NCBI GenBank assembly: GCA_015060395.1
Contig: SUYP01000027.1
Coordinates: 1-35,850, forward strand
Direction: 5' to 3'
Length of the DNA stretch: 35,850 bases
From: Bacteroidales bacterium
GTDB taxonomy: Bacteria > Bacteroidota > Bacteroidia > Bacteroidales > UBA932
Below are positions 15,140-24,100 of the stretch, piece by piece. Below the pieces are notes generated by a model. That model was given only the letters and a program-made list of their open reading frames with translations. It did no database searches and was not told the origin of the DNA. How positions within the stretch are numbered: the stretch's first letter is position 1; the number at the start of each line of letters is the position of its first letter. The position numbers and the translations under genes were made by a program.

Positions 15140-17143
15140 TTAGTAGAACAGATCGTCCTCTTCCTCTTCCTGATTCAATCCATACGTCTTGATCAGCACC
15201 GATATCTCAGGGTCAAGATTTCCTCGATAGACATACGACCTGTTTTGTTTGCAAGCCCTCATATAGCACTCCACAGCCTTTTCAGGCTCATCCTCACGAG
15301 AGTAGAGGAGTGCGAGAAGATAGTTGACTTCAGGAGTCCTTTCCAGTTTTGAAAGGATCTTCATCGCATTCTTGTTGCGGTCCAGACCTACGTATGCGAC
15401 AGCTGTGTTGAAGTCGTTGTATGGACTCAGCAGGGCTATAGCCGCTGCATAATCCATATCCTTGAGGGCGGCAACACCTCTCATATAAGTACTGTCGATC
15501 ACGGTGGTATGCACCGTATCCTTCACCATTCCCTTTCTGTGGAGGTAGAAGTTGAACTTCACTGTACGGAGCTGAGGATAGAGCGCATCCTTCATATATG
15601 TGAAGTAATCGGCCTTTCTCATCTGGAGCTCCCTCCTGTCGAGATTCTCTTCCTTATTCATAAGATCGGCGAAAGCATTCTTCTGGTCCACGTTCAGCAC
15701 CTTGTCATTCTCTACAAGAATCCTGAGGTCCTCCCAGTTCTCCGGGATGCTGCGCGGAGTCAGGGTTATCTTCTGTCCCTCGAACGCCGACTTCATCTCA
15801 CCGTCACCCTCAAGATCGAGAGTGAAACCTGCTGCGAGCTTGACTGAGTCGGTATATTCCTTGATATACTTCTCGAAGTAATTCGACACCGACACTGAAC
15901 GCTTCTGAGCGAGAGAGGCATTCAATGCGTATGAACCGTCAGGTGAAGCCGCTGCGCTTACTATGATGGAATCAAGGTCGAATGTGTCGTTATCGATCAA
16001 TGATGCAAGATTATCCTTGATCCTCTGTATTCCTACGGCATTATCCCCAAGTTCCGGCTTGACGTCCGCCCTTCCGACCTCGAAATCGATTCGGCACTCG
16101 GTATTTGCCGATGCACGACGCTCGATCACTTTTGTGAGGTACCTCTCGGTATTGTCAACAAATGCAGAAATCGAACTGATATAGAATGTCAGAGGTTCGC
16201 TTCGAGGAATGGTATAGAGGCGCTGCTCCTGCTCATAGATGTCACCTGACAGGATGATGTCCGCCCTGCGGAGCTTAGGACGGGTGTTTATGGTCTGGAT
16301 GTAGTTATATACGAAGTCACCCTCAGGACTGACGATAACTGTGTCAAGCCTGATGCCTTCTGTCACGATAGGAGCCTTTACGTACTTGTTGTACATCTTG
16401 CCCATACGTGACTTACGTCTCTCGTTGTTGCCCTTCGCAAACTTGTTGGTGTAATGCTCCACAGCCTGCTGCTGGCTCACGCCGTATGCCGAATAGAACA
16501 CCTCGTCGCTGACCCAGGCTGTATCGGCCTTGAATGCATAGATTTCAGGGATATTCCTCTTGAGGAATATCTCCAACGCCCTGATGTTTATGAACTTTGT
16601 GGAGTCGCTGACGATCCTTGAAAGGAAACGGTCATACTGCTGGTATCCCCTGAGCTGGGCCTTTCTATATGCTTCTCCCGTGATCACTACCGGATCCAGT
16701 CTGATGCTGTCGCCGAGTATGAACATATCAGGATAGAACCTGAGCTGCCATTTGCTGTCACGCATAGACTCCGGTACGATGACCTGGAAGGCCAGATCGA
16801 CCTTTCCGTGGCGTTCGGCAATATTTCGGAAACGGGCAGTCACAGTAGCGGCTTCGATCACGTCCGTAGCCACCATCTCTCCTGTTTCCTCGTCCTTGAT
16901 TGCCTTCATAATCAAGATTTCCGAACCATCGTCCTCGACGATCTTGAGAGTGTCTCTTGACTGCGGTGAATTGTTCTTTACTTCAGGGACATAGCTCTCC
17001 TGCTTACCGAGGGTAAGCTGTACCGAAGGACCTTCTCCCTTCTGAAGGGTGTTCAGCTTCTTTTGAGTCGAGCAGGCCCCCAGTATTGCGAGGCATATCA
17101 GTGTCGTCCCGACAGCCAATATGTTTCTAGTAAATTCTTTCAA
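15140..17143 (-). CDS. OmpA-like lipoprotein with C-terminal repeat region
   Basis: I favour a TTG start at 17143: the frame extends to a GTG at 17167, but the promoter below predicts a transcript start at about 17168-17170, which would leave that GTG with no leader. From TTG the protein (667 aa) starts MKEFTRNILAVGTTLI, with lipobox LAILGAC (Cys 24). The middle holds an OmpA-like module: CRIDFEVGRADVKPELGDN, then SIIVSAAASPDGSYALNASL and AQKRSVSVSNYF, which matches the xFxxxxxxxxP...xGYAxPxGxxxxNxxLxxxRA pattern of peptidoglycan-associated domains. The last 90 residues (AVAYVGLDRNKNAMKILSK, NYLLALLYSREDEPEKAVEC) read as TPR-like helices. OmpA-like proteins of this kind accompany fimbrial genes in Bacteroidales. 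It is probably outer-membrane bound and links surface structures to the wall; the exact family is unassigned. Confidence 0.75.
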   Translation of the reverse strand: MKEFTRNILAVGTTLICLAILGACSTQKKLNTLQKGEGPSVQLTLGKQESYVPEVKNNSPQSRDTLKIVEDDGSEILIMKAIKDEETGEMVATDVIEAATVTARFRNIAERHGKVDLAFQVIVPESMRDSKWQLRFYPDMFILGDSIRLDPVVITGEAYRKAQLRGYQQYDRFLSRIVSDSTKFINIRALEIFLKRNIPEIYAFKADTAWVSDEVFYSAYGVSQQQAVEHYTNKFAKGNNERRKSRMGKMYNKYVKAPIVTEGIRLDTVIVSPEGDFVYNYIQTINTRPKLRRADIILSGDIYEQEQRLYTIPRSEPLTFYISSISAFVDNTERYLTKVIERRASANTECRIDFEVGRADVKPELGDNAVGIQRIKDNLASLIDNDTFDLDSIIVSAAASPDGSYALNASLAQKRSVSVSNYFEKYIKEYTDSVKLAAGFTLDLEGDGEMKSAFEGQKITLTPRSIPENWEDLRILVENDKVLNVDQKNAFADLMNKEENLDRRELQMRKADYFTYMKDALYPQLRTVKFNFYLHRKGMVKDTVHTTVIDSTYMRGVAALKDMDYAAAIALLSPYNDFNTAVAYVGLDRNKNAMKILSKLERTPEVNYLLALLYSREDEPEKAVECYMRACKQNRSYVYRGNLDPEISVLIKTYGLNQEEEEDDLFY

Positions 17144-17174
17144 AATGGTACCAATTATAATTAACACAGAAGTG

Positions 17175-17205
17175 CAAAGATACGCTTATTTTCATAAACT
17201 GCAAA
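17175..17205 (-). promoter_or_regulatory. near-perfect Bacteroidota promoter for OmpA-like lipoprotein
   Basis: On the minus strand TTTG (17202-17205) is followed by a 19-nt spacer and TATCTTTG (17175-17182). Both boxes and the spacing match the Bacteroidota sigma consensus TTTG-N19-21-TAnnTTTG. Transcription would begin near 17168-17170, about 26 bases before the TTG start. Confidence 0.8.
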
Positions 17206-17240
17206 ATGACAGTCGGTTTCACATAAAAAAAGATGAAAAC

Positions 17241-17286
17241 ACATAAAATAAAGAAAATTTTCGTCACATTTTTCTTTATTTTATGT
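17241..17286. repeat. perfect 17-bp inverted repeat in divergent intergenic region
   Basis: ACATAAAATAAAGAAAA (17241-17257) and its exact reverse complement (17270-17286) flank a 12-nt loop. It lies 35 bases upstream of the OmpA-like gene's -33 box and about 100 bases before the Rpn gene start. It is AT-rich and could serve as an insulator-like terminator, an operator for a dimeric regulator, or a remnant of a mobile-element end. Confidence 0.6.
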
Positions 17287-17314
17287 TGTAGTCTTCTGAT
17301 AATTCGTATCTTGG
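17286..17314 (+). promoter_or_regulatory. candidate promoter for Rpn-family gene
   Basis: TTG (17286-17288), an 18-nt spacer and TATCTTGG (17307-17314) give a one-mismatch version of the Bacteroidota consensus on the plus strand. It would leave a leader of about 75 bases. Weak support. Confidence 0.35.
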
Positions 17315-17393
17315 CGGGGAATAACAGGGGTGATTGAAAAAATTCTTAATGGGTGTATAGGGCCCGATGTGTAATTGTTCAATTTTTGTTATT

Positions 17394-18452
17394 ATGAGAA
17401 ATGATTCAAGAAAGACCCCTGAGGTAAAGATGATTGAAGTGGATGGAGTGGAGTATCAACTGATCGATGGCAGGCTGTACCGGTATGCCGACATCACGTT
17501 GGACAAGGGCTTCAAGATTGTTTTCGGCCGTATCGGAAGTGAAGATGTGCTGATGAATATGCTTAACAGGCTTCTCGGCACCAAAATCCGGCGATTAGAA
17601 TATCGCAACACCGAGCATCCTGGTATGACGGAGGATGAACGTTTCTCGAGATTCGATGTCTATTGTGAGGATGAGGAAGGAAATGCCTTTCAGGTTGAGA
17701 TGCAGAACTGGAGCCAGAAGTACTACCACAAAAGGGCTGTATATTATTCATCCCTTGTCCTGCTTGACCAGGCTGAGAAGGCCAGGAAGGTCTTCAACGA
17801 GCAGACGGCCAAAGGCTCAAGAAGGTCATGGGATTATGATTACCGTCCGTTGTTTGTAGTAAGCTTCCTGAACTTCAGCAACGACTGGACCACCCGGAAG
17901 GCTGTTTCCAAGTCAGTCCCTTGGATTTCAACCTATCGGTATTCGGATGTTGATACTAAAGACGAACTTGGTGATGGTACGAACATCGTATTCATCGATC
18001 TTCACGGATTTTCAAAGAGTATTGAGGAATGTACGAGTCTTGAGGATATGTGGATGTACAGTATAAAGAATATGAGAGAGCTGACATCCTGCCCGGATTC
18101 CGCCAAAGGTACGGAAATAGAAGATCTCTACAGGAAATCTGAACTGGCAAAGATGACTTATGAACAACGTAAAAGAATTGAGGAGGATATTATGACACAG
18201 AATGACATTCTTAATAGTATCAGAGAACAACTCGAGGATGGAAAGTTGAAGGCAATGGCTGAGGGTCGCGAGGAGGGCTTGGCTGCAGGCCGAGCAGAAG
18301 GCTTGGAACAAGGCTTGGAACAAGGTTTGGAACAAGGACGGAGTGCAGCGAGGAAAGAGTTGGTTATGAAGATGCTTGCAGCAGGGATAGCGGTTGAGCA
18401 GGTCGCTATGATTGCTGAAATGAGCGTGGATGATGTATTGAAGCTACGCTGA
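17394..18452 (+). CDS. Rpn-family PD-(D/E)XK nuclease / putative transposase
   Basis: About 352 aa from ATG 17394; ATG 17367 and 17430 are alternative starts. The catalytic core is visible: RFDVYCEDEEG (Asp 88 in this numbering) followed by FQVEMQ (Glu 102-x-Gln 104). This D...ExQ form of the PD-(D/E)XK nuclease site is typical of the PDDEXK_2/Rpn family. GFKIVFGRIGSEDVLMNMLN and YYHKRAVYYSSLVLLDQ are family-typical. The tail carries a helical repeat, EGLEQGLEQGLEQG, encoded by three copies of a 12-base unit near 18300-18335, also common in this family. Members such as E. coli RpnA promote RecA-independent recombination; others are annotated as transposases or toxin-like nucleases. It precedes the IS66 element by 21 bases but is not part of it. 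Catalytic residues are intact. Confidence 0.85.
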   Translation: MRNDSRKTPEVKMIEVDGVEYQLIDGRLYRYADITLDKGFKIVFGRIGSEDVLMNMLNRLLGTKIRRLEYRNTEHPGMTEDERFSRFDVYCEDEEGNAFQVEMQNWSQKYYHKRAVYYSSLVLLDQAEKARKVFNEQTAKGSRRSWDYDYRPLFVVSFLNFSNDWTTRKAVSKSVPWISTYRYSDVDTKDELGDGTNIVFIDLHGFSKSIEECTSLEDMWMYSIKNMRELTSCPDSAKGTEIEDLYRKSELAKMTYEQRKRIEEDIMTQNDILNSIREQLEDGKLKAMAEGREEGLAAGRAEGLEQGLEQGLEQGRSAARKELVMKMLAAGIAVEQVAMIAEMSVDDVLKLR

Positions 18453-18473
18453 TGGATATATGTGAGATGCCGC

Positions 18474-18499
18474 GTAAGCATCCGGTGAAATGCATATTG
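18474..18499 (+). repeat. IS66-type left inverted repeat
   Basis: Begins GTAAGCATCCGGTGAAATGC and ends ATATTG. It matches the inverted right end at about 21 of 26 positions, with identity in the outer 11 bases. Confidence 0.8.
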
Positions 18500-18545
18500 T
18501 AGCGGGCAGCGATGCTCGCTACTTTTGCATAAAAAAGGAAAGCTT

Positions 18546-18644
18546 ATGATGACACGTGAAGAAATCCTCTCGACCGAGGAGAAGAACGAGAGCTATCTCA
18601 CGATTGAACTCCAGACACGTACTGGCTGTACAATAAACCGGTGA
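18546..18644 (+). pseudogene. short ORF remnant at the left end of the IS66 element
   Basis: Encodes 32 residues starting MMTREEILSTEEKNESYLTI and then stops at TGA. It has a sensible spacing after an AAAGGA-rich leader. Its position is where IS66 elements carry their small accessory ORFs, so it may be the truncated front of one. A second open stretch in another frame (18637-18756, ending SQYVRRMKLLSKSL) could be the tail of the same or another accessory ORF. The rest of 18500-18844 holds nothing else I can recognise. Confidence 0.35.
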
Positions 18645-18844
18645 GCCTGCTGAAATAGCGAGCAGCTTCGGTCTTGCGGACCTCATATCTGCAGCCCGAT
18701 CCGCATTGGAAAGCCAATATGTAAGACGTATGAAACTGCTCTCAAAAAGTCTCTGAAACACAATGCCTTGAGTAAAGAAAATCGGCGTTTTACTTGCGTA
18801 GGATGCTGATTTTCGTATCTTTATACTTAGAAATTGATAGGGAA

Positions 18845-20074
18845 ATGTCATCTAAGGATCAGGAAATATTGCGTCTTCAGGCGGAACTTGCAAGACTTCA
18901 GGCCGAGGTCGCCAACCTTCAGGAGGAGAATATAGTCCTCCAGCAGAAGAGCTCGGCCCTCAGCCAGAAAGGCCTTGAGAAGGACAGGAAGATTGTTGAG
19001 ATGGATAAGACGATCGAGAGTATGCAGGCGACGATCGACAGCCTCCAGATCGAGGAGCCAGAGAAGCAGACCTTCGTCATCGCTCCGCTTCCTGAGATGA
19101 TAATCCCCAAGGGAATGGCTTCAGAGAGCCTTCTGGCCGACATCCTGATCGACAAATATGTATATCATCTCCCGTTCTACAGGGTGATACAGAAATACAA
19201 GGAGCTGGGAGTCCTTCTGAGCGACTCCACCATCGGGGACTGGTTCAACGCGGTCTGCTCGAGACTTCGGCCGCTGTATGACAGGCTTCGTGAAAGGATT
19301 ATGTCTTCAGACTACATACAGGTAGATGAAAGTACGTTGCCGGTCATCGACAACGAGAAGCATCGTGCCGTCAAGGGATACATCTGGGCGGTAAGGGACG
19401 CAGTATGCGGTGACGTGTACTTCCACTATGACATAGGCTCACGCGACGGTGATACAGCAAGGAAACTTATCGGAGGCTATCGTGGAACCATCCAGACAGA
19501 CGGTTATGAAGTCTATGAGGCATACGAAGGTGCACCAAGCAAGCGGATGATCGGCTGCTGGGCTCACACAAGGCGCAAGTTCGTGGAAGCCCTCGATGAG
19601 GACAAGAAACACGCAAGCGAGGCTCTTGTATATATAGGCAAGCTGTACGGCATCGAGAAGGAGATGCAGGAAGCCGGTCTTGATTATGATGTAATCCAGA
19701 AACGCCGTCAGGAGGAGTCCTACAAGATAATCCAGGAGTTCGAGAACTGGATGAACTCCGTGTCCGGATGCTTCACTCCAAAATCCAGAATGGGAAAGGC
19801 TCTGGTCTACACCTATACTCTTCTCCCACGCTTGAGCCGTTATGTCCTTGATGGCAGATATAACATCGACAACAACGGAGTCGAGAATGCGATCAGACCT
19901 CTCGCCATCGGAAGATCGTATACTCACTCTTCAGCAGCTGTAAGGCATATGAAATTGATGTTCGATCGTGGCTGGAGGACACACTCAGAAGAATCCCTAC
20001 AGAAAAGAATATTGGCCAGCTACTACCAACTACTAGACGCCACTACCGGGTACTACCTCAGTAATGGCGGCTAA
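18845..20074 (+). pseudogene. IS66 transposase (TnpC), frameshifted and internally deleted
   Basis: The ATG at 18845 starts MSSKDQEILRLQAELARLQ, a leucine-rich coiled coil typical of IS66 TnpC. The DDE-type core follows: YHLPFYRVIQKYKELGV, SDYIQVDEST, DGYEVYEAYEG, CWAHTRRKFVEAL, and the NGVENAIRPLAIGR motif with the final Glu. Two lesions are visible. The zinc-finger region expected between the coiled coil and the core is absent, the text running from TIDSLQ directly to EEPEKQTFVIAPLP. After IGR (near 19914) roughly 50 bases encoding the CGNxxAA segment are missing, which shifts the frame. The true C-terminus continues from 19915 in another frame (IVYSLFSSCKAYEIDVRSW...) to TAA 20062-20064, while the original frame runs on to 20074 as nonsense. 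The protein is unlikely to be active. Confidence 0.85.
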
Positions 20075-20079
20075 TTGGT

Positions 20080-20105
20080 CAATATGTACTTTGTCGGATG
20101 CTTAC
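20080..20105 (-). repeat. IS66-type right inverted repeat
   Basis: Read on the minus strand it begins GTAAGCATCCGACAAAGTAC and ends ATATTG. It lies 6 bases after the last in-frame stop of the transposase pseudogene. Confidence 0.8.
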
Positions 20106-20139
20106 GATCCCGTCTGGTATCAGGGTAGCCGGGCAACAG

Positions 20140-20219
20140 TCAAGCGCTCCGTACGGCCTTCAGGTCGAGCCGTCCGGAACGCTTGATCTGTAGTCGGCGG
20201 AGACGGTATATTCCGCCGA
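20140..20219. repeat. two consecutive hairpins between IS66 end and protease gene
   Basis: The first pairs 20140-20157 (TCAAGCGCTCCGTACGGC) with 20169-20186 at 16 of 18 positions around an 11-nt loop. The second pairs TCGGCGGA (20194-20201) with TCCGCCGA (20212-20219) perfectly. They lie downstream of the minus-strand protease gene and outside the IS66 ends. They may terminate protease transcription, although no U-tract follows on that strand. Confidence 0.45.
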
Positions 20220-20276
20220 TGGTGACCGTTGATTTGAGAGGGGATCAGTAGAGCATCTGCTTTTAGAGGATATGAT

Positions 20277-21092
20277 TTAATGGGATGGAACTGATTGAGG
20301 AACTATTTGGTCAATCAGTTCCAGTATATATTCTGCAGGATGGACCCAAGCGAGTCCGCTGTTTTCCGACCTGATTTCAACAACCTGTTTAGTTTGAGTA
20401 TTCATCAATTCCTCTCTGTAAGGAATATATGAATGAACTATTCCTATCAGCTTACACTTAGGGCAATTAGGAGTTCCTTTAAGCGTCATCTGCTCCGGCC
20501 TGAGAATGATAGGGCTGCCGGAATTGCCCGGAAAATTCTGGATATCAACTAAAATGTTGCCAGTCTCTTCAATCTGAGTCCTGCTACATCTCGCTATGCA
20601 TCCCAAGCGACATATAGGCAGACCAGAATCGACATTCACCAGTCTCATAGGGAATCCCAACATATACACCAGCGAGCCTTCATCCGCTCCGTTGCTTCTT
20701 AATCCTTCGGAGTCCATCAAATTATTATCAACGTCAAAGCAATAAAAAAGAATGGAATTAGCATTGAGCATACCCACGTCAAGGGGAAGAACAGCAATAT
20801 CTATTTCCGGGTTACCGTGCGTATGAAATAATGGTTTGCCATCAGCATCCAACAACGGAAGGTCAAGAATTACAAGCTCACCTGTATCTTTCTTCATAAG
20901 CCTTATAGCGATGTTTCCTTTGTTGTTGAAGACGTGCCTGTTAGACACTAAAAAAGGATAATCCTTCTTTTCTCCTTCTTTCAGCGTACGACACAAAAGG
21001 AAGCCTGTTCCACTCCATAAAATGTCGCCATTGCCAGTTCTAACGCCAATTGATACTACGGCATTCTTGAATTCATTAGGTATAAGTGACAT
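20277..21092 (-). CDS. trypsin-like serine protease, no signal peptide
   Basis: A 271-aa chymotrypsin-fold peptidase with a complete catalytic triad: His 53 in FLVSNRHVF, Asp 98 in EIDIAVLPL and Ser 191 in FPGNSGSPI. The oxyanion-loop GNSGSP is canonical. The N-terminus (MSLIPNEFKNAVVSIGVRTG) has no signal peptide or lipobox, so the enzyme appears cytoplasmic, unlike HtrA-type proteases, and no PDZ domain is present. A CPKC pair (210-213) may bind a metal or form a disulfide. Cytoplasmic trypsin-like proteases of this size occur as stand-alone effectors in bacterial defence and regulatory loci, but no partner gene is visible here. Codon choice is AT-rich compared with the genes to the left, and it lies beside a mobile element, both suggestive of acquisition. 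It has its own -7 element just past the collagen-gene terminator. Confidence 0.85.
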   Translation of the reverse strand: MSLIPNEFKNAVVSIGVRTGNGDILWSGTGFLLCRTLKEGEKKDYPFLVSNRHVFNNKGNIAIRLMKKDTGELVILDLPLLDADGKPLFHTHGNPEIDIAVLPLDVGMLNANSILFYCFDVDNNLMDSEGLRSNGADEGSLVYMLGFPMRLVNVDSGLPICRLGCIARCSRTQIEETGNILVDIQNFPGNSGSPIILRPEQMTLKGTPNCPKCKLIGIVHSYIPYREELMNTQTKQVVEIRSENSGLAWVHPAEYILELIDQIVPQSVPSH

Positions 21093-21112
21093 ATCATCAG
21101 ATTTTAAGTTTT

Positions 21113-21120
21113 CAAATATA
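21113..21120 (-). promoter_or_regulatory. promoter -7 element for the serine protease
   Basis: TATATTTG on the minus strand is an exact TAnnTTTG match, 20 bases upstream of the ATG at 21092. No TTTG is seen 19-21 bases further upstream because that space is occupied by the terminator hairpin. Confidence 0.5.
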
Positions 21121-21124
21121 GCAT

Positions 21125-21157
21125 AAAGTTCCCGACGAGAGTTTTGCCGGGAACTTT
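21125..21157 (-). terminator. hairpin terminator after the collagen-like gene
   Basis: AAAGTTCCCG (21125-21134) and CGGGAACTTT (21148-21157) form a perfect 10-bp stem with a 13-nt loop, 37 bases after the collagen-like stop codon. A U-run within the stem end (CTTT) is followed by ATGCTATATTTG, so the U-tract is weak. Confidence 0.6.
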
Positions 21158-21193
21158 GGATATAGTACAGCAGCTGATGCTGCGGGGGCCTTA

Positions 21194-24100
21194 TTACTCT
21201 GCTACGCAGCGAACCTGAAGGCCGTTAGCAGCAGAGAGGCCAGTGTAAGCGTTATCAAATTCACGAGGAACTAAAGGGCGAAAGGCAGATAATACTTTAT
21301 CTGTTCTATCTTCGTTCACTTCGTCAGGATACGGTTTCCACTCGCGACCCATACCGAGGTAACCAGTTTTCTCGTATTTTTGAATACCATAAACAAGAGC
21401 GTAATCTGGGGAAATGTACGTATAGTATAGCGACGTTGCTTTATCGTTACTCCAAGAAGCACCCATAAATTTATAATAGTAGAGATCAAATTTAGGATCA
21501 ACATATCTTGTATCTCCTACACTTGGATAGAAATCAAAATTCTCAATCGTACCGCTATAACTACCATCTAAATATTTATCCGCCTGTGAAATCAACATCT
21601 TTCCGTCATCAGCTTTCAAATAGCCAAATGGATAATAGATCTCTGGATTATGGTTATACTTATAATATGCAGCGTTTACCTCTGCATCTGTAGTTCCTCC
21701 CCACCAAGTATCTTGTCCTGTATAGACATCGTCATTAGAGGTTTTCCAAGAAGTTGTCGACGGTACCTTATAACCAGCCGGACACGGGTCGTGAATAGTC
21801 TTTTCAGAACTCCAATTGTCATCACCTGGAGTCCAATTTTTATAAAAAGTATTCGGATTAGCAATTGCTAAGTCCATAGATGGTGTTTTTGTTATTCCAT
21901 CAAAAGTTTTACCCGACTGTGAGAAAGGATCTTTACGTCCCCATTGGTAAAATAGACCACGTGTTTTAGCATCAAATGCACCAAGAGAATTGTTTACATT
22001 GCCATTGAGCCAAAGATGCCAAGACCACACAATATTGTTACTGCCGTTCTTAACGGAAATAATAGAATTACCATCATAAAGTGTCGTATTTCCAGCATCT
22101 ACAACAAAGTAAAGATAGTCCCCATAAATTGCATCCACGATAATTTCATTTTGATCTTGGTCAGTGAAAACGAGTTCATCGTAAAGTTGTCCTTCAATTT
22201 TATTTGTACGGTCATTTCCCCTACATAATGGAATTTTATATTTCCCTTTTTCATTTATTATGTAGCAGTTAGCAGGGCCTTCAGTTTGTGCTAAATCGGT
22301 ATAGTCTTCCGCAGCAAAGTGGTATGCATTCTGTCTTAGATTTACTTCAGTTGCTAGGCATCCTGAAGGAGTGAACACCGCAAGAGTACATTCTCTATAA
22401 TCATCTTTCTGAGCGGCATCGGTCACAATATATTGTTTCATATTGATCTTTTGCTCAATTAAACCATTATTGTCCTGTGTAACCGAGCCAATACTAAGCC
22501 AATCTTCTCCACCAGACTTATACTTCACGTTAACAGTAAGGGGCTTTCTAGCTGTTTCGTCCTCATTCCAGCCCAAATTCTCTTTGGTTGTGAATGAAAC
22601 AGTCAAGTCAGACTCATTACCTTCCTTCTCTTTGATTACTACACTATTTACACCTAGGTTGCCGATACCTTCTGACTTCAAGCCTATCTGTTCAATGCAG
22701 GTTGTACCATAGTAAGGAACGTATATAGTAAGTTTACCCTCGTTTTGAGTATCTCCATCATATGCCGTAGTTGGCTTAACTGTCACGCTGAAGCTATAAG
22801 TTCCTTCGCTTGAGCCAGCTGCATTGACTTTACCAACGGTTATCCAATTACCTTCACATGTTGCCTTTGGAGATGGAGTTTCAACGAAACTTCCTGTCAC
22901 ATCAAAGGTTACTGTTGCCTCATAGCCAGTTGTCTGCTTTGCCCATACGTAACCATCGCTACCTGTCGTAGTAAAGCTAATAGTAGCTTCTCCCATCCAT
23001 TTCATCAGCTCGATAGTTTTTTCAGTATCTTTAAATGAAATGGTAACTTTTGCGCCATCTGTAGTTATGCCACTTATACCACCTGCGTTGGTGTCACCTA
23101 CATTCAAGCCGTCATCAATCGTACAGAGTACTGTCCAAGCATTTTCTTCACCTTCAGGATTATCTTGTTTTGCCTCTTCCTTAGAAACCCAAATTTTACC
23201 CTGATAGTATGCCAGTTTAGGAACAAACTGAGTACCAGCAACTGATATTGTATCTACCAGTTTAAATATCGGCCTACCAGTTTCCTCGTCTATATAATCT
23301 AAAGCATAGATCTGCCACATCCATTCATCTTTATCATCAAGATATGGAAGAACATATGTGCTATTGTAGATATATGATGTATCAGGAGTTATGTTTCCTT
23401 CATCATCAACAGTCACTGTAGATATCTTATATCCTAATATTGTTGTAGTATTAGCGTGATAAACTGGCTCAACACTTTTAACAAATGTCCGATCCATCGC
23501 TTTAAGGAGGTTGCTGAAAGTTTCAATAGTTTTATCCATTTCATCAATCTTCTGCTTGATTTCCTTTATCGCCTCCTGCGTCGGGATGGTAATAGTCTGA
23601 CCAGTAGCACTTAGAGTTACCTGCAAGTAATAAATTACATCATTTTCACTTGCTGTCTGGGCATTCTTATTAAGTGCAGTCACTCCTGAGAACCATGAAT
23701 CTCCCTGAGGGCCTTGAGGACCGGTTTCTCCCTGAGGACCCTGAGGGCCAGTTGGTCCCTCGGAACCTTTGACATTGCCGATTTCAGTCCAGGTTTCCCC
23801 GTCATAAGAGACTTTGAGTATTCCGGTTTCTGAATCATATTCGAATTGAGGCTGATACCAGGCCTTGCCGAGGTTATCCTTGAAGAGTTTACCATCAATG
23901 TAGACATCCCAGTAACCATTTTCATCAATTCTTAATTCTGGAGTTGATCCAGTAGCTTTAACACCCATTGAAGTCCATTCTGTGCCATTGACAGAGTATT
24001 CCCATTCGTTGGTTTCTTCATTTATCCTTACGAAATGTCCTTCTCCATCTTCGCCATCTTCGCCAGGAGTGATATCATACGATGAATTATCATTAAATAC

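Larger units (their letters stand above)
18474..20105 (+). mobile_element. degenerate IS66-family element
   Basis: The element is bounded by 26-bp terminal inverted repeats, both starting GTAAGCATCCG (left 18474-18499; right, on the minus strand, 20080-20105). IS66-family ends usually begin GTAA. The flanking 8 bases are GATGCCGC and GATCCCGT, identical at 6 of 8, which fits a decayed 8-bp target duplication, the size expected for this family. At 1632 bp it is shorter than complete IS66 elements (about 2-3 kb with tnpA, tnpB and tnpC): no intact tnpA or tnpB is present and tnpC is broken. It is therefore probably non-autonomous, movable only by a related transposase in trans. It inserted 21 bases after the Rpn gene. 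Confidence 0.8.

Noticed and set aside
17394..18452. Rpn-family gene as part of the IS66 element
   Set aside because: It ends 21 bases before the left inverted repeat and belongs to a different protein family.
20140..20186. integron attC-like site
   Set aside because: The hairpin lacks the RYYYAAC/GTTRRRY core pair expected of attC, and no integrase or cassette ORF is near.
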